Below, piece after piece: positions 27,071 to 35,407 of a DNA stretch of 64,000 nucleotides; the stretch's first letter is position 1; each line of letters starts with the position of its first letter. The DNA is taken from NCBI GenBank assembly GCA_015655075.1, contig JAATFT010000055.1:102626-166625 (forward strand), written 5' to 3'. Origin of the DNA: Clostridiales bacterium. GTDB taxonomy: Bacteria > Bacillota > Clostridia > Lachnospirales > Lachnospiraceae. A program made the position numbers and the translations under genes. The notes beneath the pieces were generated by a model. That model had not been told where the DNA came from and did not search any database. It was given only the letters and a program-made list of their open reading frames with translations.

Positions 27071-28246
27071 ATGATGAAAAAACGTGTAAAACAGGTAATT
27101 TTGTTGATCATGACAGCGGCTATGTCTCTGTCGTTATGCGCATGCGCAGGCAGCGACGGCGAAACGCCGGGCACCGTTGACGAAACAAAAACAGCAACAG
27201 AGGCGGCAGGTACAAAACAGCAGGAAGGAAAGACAATGCCGAACGGCGTTACATACAATTTTGAAGATGCAGATACATTATATGTCGGCAGCTATGGCGG
27301 AACATATGATGCCGCATTGCAGATTGTTGCAGACCGTTTTACTGCCGATACGGGAGTCCAGGTCGTATTTGACTCCTCCTGGGGCTTTAGCAAGCTTGTA
27401 TCAGAGAACGGCAATCCAAGTGTGGGCGTATGCTGTGCGGATGATGTGCGTCTTGCGGAAAGCTACACGATGGGTGAAGATGCCGTTTATGAAGTTCTTG
27501 AGCTTTCCCGGATTCCCAACGCAAGTGAATTATATGATCAGGCGATTGACCAATATACAAACAGTCCGGTTATTCATTGGGGCAAGTATGGCATCGCATA
27601 CAGGGCGGACCTTGTTGAAACGGCGCCCGTATCCTGGGCGGATATCTGGAATGACGAGTATGCAGGTAAGGTTACCATTAATTCTTTAAGCGGTACGGGC
27701 GGGACACAGTTCTTTATTCAGGCTATTACCATGAACGGAGGTACACTGGATAATCCCCAGCCGGGTTGGGATGCTTTAAAGGATCTGGCGGCAAACAATC
27801 TTCTTTGTATAACGGAGACGACAGCTACATTGACACAGGAACTTACGGACGGTTCTGTCGTAGTTGCTCCCTGGTGGGACGGCAGAACGAATGCATTAAC
27901 CGATACCGGTGTTGATGTTAAGTTTGTAACTCCCGAAGAAGGCGCATATGCAACAATTACGGCAATGTCAATTCCGGTTGGTTCCAAGACGCCGGAGTTA
28001 GCATATTACTTTATTGATTTGTGTCTGGATGCGGAGCTGCAGAAGGAAATGACGCCTGTCATCGGATATGGACCCACAAATAAGAATACGGTTCTTGATG
28101 ATGCAGTTGCAGAAAGAGTGGTATACGGAGTAGATGACGTTAATCAACTGATTTTCTGTGACTGGGTAAGCGTTGCTGAAAAATTGGCTGACAGAAATGA
28201 CATTTTTACTGAGCAGATTGCACCTTTATGCGGTACGGCAGAATAA
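27071..28246 (+). CDS. extracellular substrate-binding lipoprotein, PotD-like
   Basis: A 391-aa lipoprotein: basic start, hydrophobic signal and lipobox LSLCAC with the lipidated Cys at about residue 18. An acidic/Thr linker and a type II periplasmic-binding fold beginning DTLYVGSYGGTYDAALQ follow. It captures substrate for the PotABC-like transporter upstream although three enzyme-type genes separate them. A GAAAGGA site precedes the ATG, and a hairpin follows the gene that may raise its mRNA level over downstream genes. Confidence 0.9.
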   Translation: MMKKRVKQVILLIMTAAMSLSLCACAGSDGETPGTVDETKTATEAAGTKQQEGKTMPNGVTYNFEDADTLYVGSYGGTYDAALQIVADRFTADTGVQVVFDSSWGFSKLVSENGNPSVGVCCADDVRLAESYTMGEDAVYEVLELSRIPNASELYDQAIDQYTNSPVIHWGKYGIAYRADLVETAPVSWADIWNDEYAGKVTINSLSGTGGTQFFIQAITMNGGTLDNPQPGWDALKDLAANNLLCITETTATLTQELTDGSVVVAPWWDGRTNALTDTGVDVKFVTPEEGAYATITAMSIPVGSKTPELAYYFIDLCLDAELQKEMTPVIGYGPTNKNTVLDDAVAERVVYGVDDVNQLIFCDWVSVAEKLADRNDIFTEQIAPLCGTAE

Positions 28247-28273
28247 TGTATTAATGATTAGTTCATAGTTCAG

Positions 28274-28296
28274 GGCTGTCTGCTTATTGGACAGCC
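28274..28296 (+). other. intra-operon hairpin after the binding-protein gene
   Basis: GGCTGTC (28274-28280) pairs with GACAGCC (28290-28296) with no U-tract. This is typical of a 3' stabiliser or partial attenuator after a highly expressed binding-protein gene. Confidence 0.5.
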
Positions 28297-28358
28297 ATGC
28301 TATAAAAGAGAAAAAATAAGTGTCACAAATAATTTAATGTAATAAGGTGAATATAATT

Positions 28359-29570
28359 ATGAATTCTATAGATGAAAAGTTTAAAAAACTGGGAATAGAA
28401 AATGCTCCGGGGCAGGAAAAGCTGCAAAGCGGTAAGGAGTTGGAGCTTCGAGGAGGTGAATTGCGAGGTGTACCGGTAGATTTTTCTCACGGAGATGTTG
28501 ATGCATTTCAGCCTTTACCCGGCAGCTTTGAGGCATTTGCAAAGGGATATGCAAAAGGAGCAGAACAAGCCTATACGGAATATAGGGGAAGTAAAGCAAT
28601 CAGAGAAGATTTGGCTTATAAATTATCAGCTTATACAGGTACCGATATCAATCCCAAGGCAAATATTATTATAACGCCCGGGACACAGGGGGCGCTGTTT
28701 CTGGCAATGGGATCCCTGATCGGCCCCGGAGATAAAGTTGCAATTGTAGAGCCTGATTATTTTGCCAACAGAAAATTAGTGGAATTTTTTGAGGGTGAAT
28801 TAGTGCCTGTTAAAATGGATTATGAAGAATCTTCCGACAGAGCGGGGCTGGATTTAAAACAGCTGGAGCAGGCGTTTCTGTCAGGTGTCAAATTGTTCTT
28901 ATTTTCCAATCCAAACAACCCGGTGGGCGCAGTCTATTCTTATAATGAAATAGGTACGATTGCGGCATTGGCAAAAAAATACAACGTAGCATTAATTATA
29001 GATGAATTATATTCCCGGCAGATATTTGATAAAAAAATATATACTCATCTATGTGCTCAAAAGGAGATACCGGATAATTTGATTACTGTCACAGGTCCTT
29101 CTAAAACGGAATCATTAAGCGGGTTTCGGTTAGGCGTAGCGTTTGGCACAAAAGAATTGATCATGCGAATGGAGAAGCTGCAGGCAATCGTATCTCTTAG
29201 GGCAGCCGGATATGGTCAGGCAGTATTGAGCGCATGGTTCCGGGAACCGGAAGGCTTTATGGAAGAAAGAATTAAAGCTCATCAGAATATCAGAGATGAA
29301 TTAGTGGCAAAATTAAGAACGTTCGACGGTATTACGGTAAGGCCGACGGATGCCGGAAGCTATTTATTTCCAAAGATACCGCCTTTAGATGTGGATATAA
29401 AGGATTTCTGTAAAATTGTCAGAGAATTAGCCGAAGTAACGATAACTCCCGGTACAGAGTTCGGCCCTCAATTTATCAATCATTTCCGAATTAATTTTTC
29501 CCAGGATGCAAAGGCCGCTTCGGAAGCAATCGACAGACTGCTTCGGATTATGGAGCGCTATTGCAGATAG
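28359..29570 (+). CDS. pyridoxal-phosphate aminotransferase, class I/II, second in operon
   Basis: A 403-aa fold-type I enzyme with FSNPNNPVGAVY, LIIDELYSRQ and the Schiff-base Lys in TGPSKTESLSGFRLG. It is clearly different from the aminotransferase at 16550 (little identity outside motifs), so the operon transaminates two compounds or both steps of a pathway. ATG 28359 has AAGGTG about 9 bases upstream; a GTG at 28347 is less likely. It runs up to the aspartate-dehydrogenase-like gene 11 bases later. Confidence 0.88.
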   Translation: MNSIDEKFKKLGIENAPGQEKLQSGKELELRGGELRGVPVDFSHGDVDAFQPLPGSFEAFAKGYAKGAEQAYTEYRGSKAIREDLAYKLSAYTGTDINPKANIIITPGTQGALFLAMGSLIGPGDKVAIVEPDYFANRKLVEFFEGELVPVKMDYEESSDRAGLDLKQLEQAFLSGVKLFLFSNPNNPVGAVYSYNEIGTIAALAKKYNVALIIDELYSRQIFDKKIYTHLCAQKEIPDNLITVTGPSKTESLSGFRLGVAFGTKELIMRMEKLQAIVSLRAAGYGQAVLSAWFREPEGFMEERIKAHQNIRDELVAKLRTFDGITVRPTDAGSYLFPKIPPLDVDIKDFCKIVRELAEVTITPGTEFGPQFINHFRINFSQDAKAASEAIDRLLRIMERYCR

Positions 29571-29581
29571 ATGGAGGTACT

Positions 29582-30337
29582 ATGTATAAAATAGGTTTTT
29601 TAGGATGCGGTAAAATCGGAAAAGCATTGTTCCGCGAAATCAGGGACAGCAGCCTTGGTGAAGTGATATTCGTTCAGGATGTATGTACGGCGGAAGTTGG
29701 GGACCCATCGATTCCGATGATCCGCGAAGCGGATGAAGAATTATATAATAAAGCAGATCTTATCATTGAATGCGCAACTGCCGGGGCATTGCAGGACAGC
29801 GTTGACAGTATATTAAAGAATAGTGATTTACTGATGTTTTCAGTATCGGCGTTCAGTGACAGAAATTTTGAAAGCACGGTGCGGGACCTGACCAGTAAGT
29901 ATCATCATTGCGTATTTATTCCGCATGGAGCGATCCTGGGACTGGATGGCATAAGGGATGGAAGAAAAATATGGGAAGAGGTATCCATAGAAACAACAAA
30001 AAATCCCAAAAGCCTGGGCCGGGAGGATCAGGAAAAAATCGTACTTTATGCCGGGAGCACCAGGGAAGCGTGCAGAAGGTTCCCAAGAAATGTTAATGTC
30101 CATGCCGCCGTGGCGCTGGCGGGTATTGGATTTGATAAAACAAGCTCTGTTATAATTTCCGATCCGGGCGTTAATACAAACTCTCATATAATCCGCTTAA
30201 AGGGTGAGGGTATCCATATGCAAATTGAAGTAAGCAGTTTTTCAGGCGGCGGAGTGACCGGAAAGTATACTCCGTTATCCGCCTGCGGAAGCCTGCATAG
30301 GATTTTGGATAAGGAAAACAAAATATCAGTGATTTGA
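29582..30337 (+). CDS. L-aspartate dehydrogenase-like oxidoreductase
   Basis: A 251-aa protein with an N-terminal Rossmann motif (IGFLGCGKIGKALF) and a C-terminal domain with PRNVNVHAAVALAGIGFDKT, the family signature around the catalytic region of aspartate dehydrogenases (NadX-like), and DPGVNTNSH. This class oxidises an amino acid to an imine or oxo acid with NAD(P). With no NAD-biosynthesis genes nearby, a catabolic role on the amino acid released by the operon is more likely than quinolinate synthesis. GGAGG lies 5 bases before ATG 29582. Confidence 0.82.
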   Translation: MYKIGFLGCGKIGKALFREIRDSSLGEVIFVQDVCTAEVGDPSIPMIREADEELYNKADLIIECATAGALQDSVDSILKNSDLLMFSVSAFSDRNFESTVRDLTSKYHHCVFIPHGAILGLDGIRDGRKIWEEVSIETTKNPKSLGREDQEKIVLYAGSTREACRRFPRNVNVHAAVALAGIGFDKTSSVIISDPGVNTNSHIIRLKGEGIHMQIEVSSFSGGGVTGKYTPLSACGSLHRILDKENKISVI

Positions 30338-30458
30338 CTGATTTTGAGTATCCTTTTCTGAAAGCGGATTATGATTGCGCCGGCAAAAGTGCAGCGGAGC
30401 GTTTTTGTGCAATATTTAAGATTTCAGATGCCGCATAAGCGGCATAACGGAGGCAAGA

Positions 30459-31463
30459 ATGAATTTTGAAGGCTTTGATTTCAGTTATATTGAAGATGCG
30501 CCTGCTGAGAAACAACAGTTCTACTGGGTGGGCCTGTTCTATTTTTTAGCTAAAACAGCTATGGATAAGTGCGGTGACACAGGGGAAGAAGTAATACGAA
30601 AAGGGGTGCGGGAATACGGCCGTGAGCGTGGACAGAGAATGAGAAAGATTTCAGATGTTAACGGCCGGCCGGCTGATTTACTGACTTTGTTTGAAAACTA
30701 TGATTTAATGAGCGACCCAAGATTTGTACATCCAAAGGAGGGGAGGATATTGACGGCAGAAGTAAAAAAATCAATTACGGAAAGGTGTCCGGATGCGGAA
30801 ATGTGGGGAAGGCTGCCTGACGGCCTGCATATCGGTTCTGTTTTCTGTGAGGAAGTGCATCATCAGATATATGGCGGTTATGATCCTGCAATTCAGGTAA
30901 ATCTTTGCGAAACCTTGACAAATGGCGGGCACCAGTGCCGTTTTCATATTTATTGCAGAAAAGCAAACCAGAAAGAATATCCGCTGCCCCAATATGTTCC
31001 GCAGACCTGGGAAGATTTTGGCAACGATATGGTAGCGTCAATACATTCCATGTTTTGTCTGATGTATATCAAGATGGGTAGGGTTATTAAGGATAAATTG
31101 GGAGAAGAGGTGTTAGCTGATGCAATACGAAGATTTTGCTGCTGTCGGGGCAAAAGAATGAGACTGCTGCATGAGAATAAGAAAATACCGGTATCTCCCG
31201 CCAGCTTTTTGCAGGAAGGCGATCTGTTTTTAGATCATCGTTTTACTATGACTGCAAAATATCTTAATACGGAGGAAGTGGAAGTATTTACGAAGCGCAA
31301 CCTGCTGTATGAAGTAAGTGCAAGCTATCAAAGCGAGGATTTGGCAAAATTGTATGAAAAAATATCCTATGAATGGCTGTTAAAGGGGTATGAGGAGGCA
31401 TTTCGCTTAGGCTCTGCGGAAAGCGGTCCGAATCATATCCACTTAATATTATTGCGGGAGTGA
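30459..31463 (+). CDS. ATC-hydrolase family protein, paralogue 5 (subgroup A)
   Basis: A 334-aa protein, the sibling of the operon's first gene product. It shares ERCPDAEMW, VFCEEVHHQIYGGYDP, an HQCRFHIY segment and the block TWEDFGNDMVASI. The internal duplication is clear: GEEVIRKGVREYGRERGQRM near residue 43 and GEEVLADAIRRF...RGKRMRLL near residue 215, each followed by a D-L-x-x-D-x-R motif. An ACGGAGG site precedes the ATG. It ends 6 bases before the carbamoylase gene, linking this subgroup to carbamoyl-amino-acid hydrolysis. Confidence 0.65.
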   Translation: MNFEGFDFSYIEDAPAEKQQFYWVGLFYFLAKTAMDKCGDTGEEVIRKGVREYGRERGQRMRKISDVNGRPADLLTLFENYDLMSDPRFVHPKEGRILTAEVKKSITERCPDAEMWGRLPDGLHIGSVFCEEVHHQIYGGYDPAIQVNLCETLTNGGHQCRFHIYCRKANQKEYPLPQYVPQTWEDFGNDMVASIHSMFCLMYIKMGRVIKDKLGEEVLADAIRRFCCCRGKRMRLLHENKKIPVSPASFLQEGDLFLDHRFTMTAKYLNTEEVEVFTKRNLLYEVSASYQSEDLAKLYEKISYEWLLKGYEEAFRLGSAESGPNHIHLILLRE

Positions 31464-31469
31464 TGTGAG

Positions 31470-32690
31470 ATGTCTACAATCAAAGACAGTATTTTGAGGT
31501 TTTCCGCCTATGGAAAAAGTAAAAACGGAGGAGGGATCAACAGAGTATTTGGCAGTGAAGCGTATACTAAGGCAGCAAAAGCATTGAAACAATATATGCT
31601 GGATTGCCATATGGACAGCTGGATTGATTCTGTCGGAAATGTTCATGGTATATATCGTTCACGGAAAAATTCCGGGAAAGAAATAATAATCGGCTCTCAT
31701 CTGGATACGGTAAAAGAAGGCGGTATGTTCGACGGACTCCTGGGAATTGCCGCCGGTATAGAGTGTGTAAAACAAATACAGGCAGAAAGACAGGAATTAA
31801 ACTATGACATACATGTTATTGCCACCAATGGTGAAGAAGGCAATTCTTTAGGCGGGACTTTTGGCAGCAGATGTCTGGTTGGAAGAATAGATCTGTCTGC
31901 GCCGGGATTTTTAAGGCAGGCAGAGAAATTTCAACTGTCCAAAGAAGATATTGAGCATGCCAGAATGAATTTTTCCAAGGTAAAGTGCTATTTGGAGCTT
32001 CATATTGAGCAGGGCTGCCACCTGTATAATCAACAAAAGGAGATCGGAATTGTAACGGGAATTGTGGGCTTACAAAGATATGAAATAGAAATTATCGGGA
32101 TGAGTAATCATGCGGGAACTACCAGGATGGAATATCGAAAGGATGCATTAGTGCAGGCAGCAAAAATTATTACATATGGCGATCGGCTTGCAAGAGAATA
32201 CCCGGATCATTTTGTAGCGACCTTTGAAACAATGGAGCTTTATCCAAATGCGCTTGCTGTTATTAACGGGCAGGTGAAAATGGTGCTGGAGTTTAGAAAT
32301 CAAAAAGAGGAGATGATGGAGCGGTATATAGATGACATTATAAAATATTGCAAAGAGCTTATGGGTGAAAATTACCGGGCGAAGCCGATTGTGAAAAAGA
32401 GCCCTGTAAAAGCAGATGAAGGGATCATAGCTTCCGTGGAACAGGTTTGCAGGCAGAAGGGTATCAATTACTGTAAAATGCCCAGCGGAGCTACGCATGA
32501 TGGCAACATGTTTGCACAGGAGGTACCGATTGGAGTGATTTTTGTGCCAAGTAAGGATGGCATAAGTCACAGCAGTCAGGAATGGACCGACTGGGTGCAA
32601 TGTGAGAAGGGTGCGGAGGTGCTGTATGCAACAGTTTTAAATATAGACCGGGAGGCTGGAATTGAAAATACTGATTATAAATCCGAATAG
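31470..32690 (+). CDS. M20-family Zn-dependent amidohydrolase (N-carbamoyl-L-amino acid hydrolase/allantoate type)
   Basis: A 406-aa two-domain metallo-hydrolase. Metal ligands are visible in IIGSHLDTVKEGGMFDG (His, Asp), NGEEGNSL (Glu), LELHIEQG (His) and SGATHDGNMFA (His). Members release CO2 and ammonia from N-carbamoyl or ureido amino acids; the Pseudomonas AtcC enzyme, which turns carbamoyl-cysteine into cysteine, is in this family. Here it would act after an ATC-type hydrolase or the hydantoinase at 33426. The racemase gene starts inside its last 29 bases. Confidence 0.88.
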   Translation: MSTIKDSILRFSAYGKSKNGGGINRVFGSEAYTKAAKALKQYMLDCHMDSWIDSVGNVHGIYRSRKNSGKEIIIGSHLDTVKEGGMFDGLLGIAAGIECVKQIQAERQELNYDIHVIATNGEEGNSLGGTFGSRCLVGRIDLSAPGFLRQAEKFQLSKEDIEHARMNFSKVKCYLELHIEQGCHLYNQQKEIGIVTGIVGLQRYEIEIIGMSNHAGTTRMEYRKDALVQAAKIITYGDRLAREYPDHFVATFETMELYPNALAVINGQVKMVLEFRNQKEEMMERYIDDIIKYCKELMGENYRAKPIVKKSPVKADEGIIASVEQVCRQKGINYCKMPSGATHDGNMFAQEVPIGVIFVPSKDGISHSSQEWTDWVQCEKGAEVLYATVLNIDREAGIENTDYKSE

Positions 32691-33294
32691 TGATGAACTG
32701 ACAGATGCATGTATCAGACAAAAAGCGGATGCTTTTGTACAAGGTGCATATGAAGTCAGTGTGGTGCATGTAAGATCGACTCCCAAATTGGTGAGCAGCT
32801 ATAGGGATGCGGCGGCAGCTCTTCCTGAAATGATGGAAATGGTATTGCAGGGAAGCGGTTATGACGCATTTATAGTAGCCTGCCATTCCGATCCCAATTT
32901 GGATGTGCTCAAAGAAATAACGGATAAGCCCGTAGTTGGGATTGGGGAAGCTTCTATGAAGATAGCGTCCATGTATTGCAATGGTTTTGCAATTATTTCA
33001 CCTTCCGTTAAATCTGTTCCAAAAAAGCGGACATTGGCGGGAAAGTATTATTGCAGTGAGCTGTATAAGGGCGCAGAAGTCTCTGCGGGAAATGAGGAGG
33101 AAAAGCTTTATTTGGCAGCAAAGAAAGCGGTGGAAAATTCTCATGTTGACGGAATTATATTAGGATGCGCAAATTATGCCAATGCTGATAAATATATAGA
33201 ACGCAAGCTGGGGATTAAAGTATTTGACGGCGTTGCCTGTGCATTGATCATAGCCTCGGGTATGGTCATGTACAATAGCTATAAAAGGAATTAG
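32662..33294 (+). CDS. Asp/Glu/hydantoin racemase family protein
   Basis: A 210-aa cofactor-independent racemase with both catalytic cysteines: IVACHSDPNLD and ILGCANYAN. Family members racemise 5-substituted hydantoins or, in Pseudomonas, DL-ATC (AtcA). Start is TTG 32662 (MKILIINPNS...), supported by GGGAGG 6 bases upstream and overlapping the carbamoylase gene. It would convert the unusable stereoisomer into the one taken by the ring-opening enzymes. Confidence 0.88.
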   Translation: MKILIINPNSDELTDACIRQKADAFVQGAYEVSVVHVRSTPKLVSSYRDAAAALPEMMEMVLQGSGYDAFIVACHSDPNLDVLKEITDKPVVGIGEASMKIASMYCNGFAIISPSVKSVPKKRTLAGKYYCSELYKGAEVSAGNEEEKLYLAAKKAVENSHVDGIILGCANYANADKYIERKLGIKVFDGVACALIIASGMVMYNSYKRN

Positions 33295-33348
33295 CTTAGC
33301 TGCGGTTGGAGAGCAAAGACAATACGGAGTTAGTCATAGGTAATTGCG

Positions 33349-33362
33349 AAACGATATCGTTT
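33349..33362. promoter_or_regulatory. 14-bp perfect palindrome between racemase and hydantoinase genes
   Basis: AAACGATATCGTTT in a 131-base gap, the second longest inside the operon. A possible operator for internal control of the hydantoinase gene; no promoter was confirmed. Confidence 0.3.
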
Positions 33363-33425
33363 TCTGAATTAAGCGATAATTGTGCAAGGCTGTACTAGGA
33401 GTTTGTCAGATGGAAAGGAGCAAGT

Positions 33426-34820
33426 ATGCTGGATTTGGTATTAAAAAACGGAAAAGTATTTATTGAGGATCGCTTTATTAATGTGAATGTCGGGATTTCG
33501 AACGGAAGGATTGCAGCGATAGCAACAGAGGAGAATACTCCGGACGCCGGCGAATTTATGGATTTAGGAGGACAGTATGTGATTCCGGGAACGATTGATA
33601 CACATATGCATGTTCGTGATCCCGGACATACGGAAAGAGGAAATTTTTATACGGAAACACTTGCAGCGGCAGCAGGCGGAGTAACGACAATTATGGAGCA
33701 TCCAATCAGTGTTCCTCCGCAGTATAATGTGGAAATACTGGAGAATCGGATTAGGCGGGCTAAAGAGCAGTGTATTATTGACTTTTGTTTTTATGGGGCT
33801 GCAGGAGCAGAATTTCCGGAGGAAATCGTAAGGCTTGCGAAGGACGGCAGAATCGTTGCGTATAAGTCTTTTCTGCATACTGCGCCGGAAGGCCGTGAAC
33901 AGGAATTCAGGGGACTTACAATGGCTGATGATGCGCAATTGCTGGCGGGAATGGCCGAATTGGCTAAAACCGGTTTAATTGCGGCATTTCACGCAGAGAA
34001 CAATGATATGATTCAATACAATATCAGACAGTTCAGGGAACAGGGGAAAACCACGGCGGAATACCATGCAAAAAGCAGACCGCCTGTTTCCGAAATTACC
34101 AGTGTGGAGCGGGTTTTATGTTTTGCGAAGGAAACAAATGCCAGGGTAGAGATTGCCCATGTATCAACACCACAGGCAATGGAACTGATAAAAAAGGCAA
34201 AACAGAGCGGAATGGATGTATACGCCGAGACCTGTCCTCATTATCTTTTCCTGAACGAGGAGGATATTGTAAAGTATGGACCGTTTGCGAAATGCAATCC
34301 GCCTCTTAGGTCGAAAGAGCTTTCAGATGCACTTTGGAGCTATGTTAATGACGGAACGGTGGATTATATAGGAAGTGATCACAGTCCCTTCCTGCTTTCA
34401 GAAAAGAAAAGCGGTTTGGATGATATTTTCAAGGCGGCTGCCGGATTTCCGGGAGTGGATTTGAGATTGCCGTTAATGCTGGATGCGGTTGCGGAAGGCA
34501 GGATCAGGCTGGAAAAAGCAGTGGAATTACTGTCGGTCAATCCTGCCAGATGCTTTGGCATTTATCCGCAGAAAGGTACTATTTGTGTTGGGGCGGATGC
34601 GGACTTTGCAGTGTTCAACCTTGATCATACTACTATTGTAGATCGGAATAAAAATTATTCCCATGCACGGGATATCGCAATATTGTATGACCGAAAGGAA
34701 TTAAAAGCGCAGGTTACATATACCATTGTGCGCGGTCGTGTTCTTATGAAGGACGGAATTGTAGATGAATCGGCAAAAGCTTATGGAAAGCTTGTAACAC
34801 CGGCTGTTCGGAAGCGGTAA
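33426..34820 (+). CDS. cyclic amidohydrolase: dihydropyrimidinase/hydantoinase/allantoinase family
   Basis: A 464-aa TIM-barrel amidohydrolase. The metal site is visible: HxH in DTHMHVRDPG, carboxylated Lys in VAYKSFLHTAP, His in FHAENND, His in EIAHVST and Asp in GSDHSPF. It opens cyclic ureides such as hydantoins, dihydropyrimidines or allantoin to carbamoyl acids, which the M20 enzyme would then cleave. AAAGGAG precedes the ATG. It is the last gene of the operon; a palindromic repeat and a terminator follow. The substrate cannot be decided from sequence alone. Confidence 0.9.
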   Translation: MLDLVLKNGKVFIEDRFINVNVGISNGRIAAIATEENTPDAGEFMDLGGQYVIPGTIDTHMHVRDPGHTERGNFYTETLAAAAGGVTTIMEHPISVPPQYNVEILENRIRRAKEQCIIDFCFYGAAGAEFPEEIVRLAKDGRIVAYKSFLHTAPEGREQEFRGLTMADDAQLLAGMAELAKTGLIAAFHAENNDMIQYNIRQFREQGKTTAEYHAKSRPPVSEITSVERVLCFAKETNARVEIAHVSTPQAMELIKKAKQSGMDVYAETCPHYLFLNEEDIVKYGPFAKCNPPLRSKELSDALWSYVNDGTVDYIGSDHSPFLLSEKKSGLDDIFKAAAGFPGVDLRLPLMLDAVAEGRIRLEKAVELLSVNPARCFGIYPQKGTICVGADADFAVFNLDHTTIVDRNKNYSHARDIAILYDRKELKAQVTYTIVRGRVLMKDGIVDESAKAYGKLVTPAVRKR

Positions 34821-34871
34821 TCCGGGAAAATGAGTAAAGAACCGATTACAGCAGCAGAAATGCACAAACTT

Positions 34872-35032
34872 GAGCGTGTTTGAAAAATGCTTGTGCCTGA
34901 CTGGACGCTCCACTTTGTGGGAGGCAAGGAGCGATTTTGGGTACGTAGTGGTGCTACGGTCCCAAAATTGCGACGCAGAATACCGCAAAATGGGGCGTCC
35001 AGAACGGTGCAATGATTTTTCAAACACGTCTA
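34872..35032. repeat. palindromic MITE-like element, copy A
   Basis: A 161-bp element bounded by inverted ends GAGCGTGTTTGAAAAAT and ATTTTTCAAACACGTCT. The interior is itself foldable (GGACGCTCC...GGGGCGTCC). It is the same family as 51690-51755 and 52729-52879 (about 80% similar to the latter by eye). It carries no coding capacity; ORFs across it are shadows. It separates the ATC operon from the second catabolic unit. Confidence 0.8.
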
Positions 35033-35194
35033 GTACAACGAATAATAAATAACTGGCTGTTAGGCTGAGGATAAATCTTCGAGAGTACCTGTTCACAAAC
35101 GCAGGCGTAGTGGGGCTACGCCGAGGCTTGACCGTTGCTGTATCAGGAAAATCAGGCCAGATAATTGGCTGAGAAATACTATATTATAACGCAA

Positions 35195-35248
35195 AAATAA
35201 ACCCTATAAAAGAACGTTTTTTAACTGTCCATCTTATAGGGTTCATTT
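35195..35248. terminator. bidirectional terminator between the two catabolic units
   Basis: AACCCTATAA (35199-35208) pairs with TTATAGGGTT (35234-35243), flanked by A-rich and T-rich arms. The gap 34821-35407 otherwise holds only the palindromic element and no gene. Confidence 0.75.
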
Positions 35249-35407
35249 TATTTTAAGCTTAGGACAAACTTATTTTTTGTCCGTGGTACCGCCTAAATTC
35301 AGAAAGAATACGAAGTATCCTTTAATCTGCTCTCTGCCAGAAGATTTCCTGGATTTGATGCTTCCATTTTCGCATCCAATATTTAAGCAATTGTGAATCG
35401 GAATGTA

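Noticed and set aside
34701..35096. Minus-strand ORFs across the palindromic element and the hydantoinase end
   Set aside because: Reading frames inside an inverted repeat and antisense to a clear gene; they are by-products.
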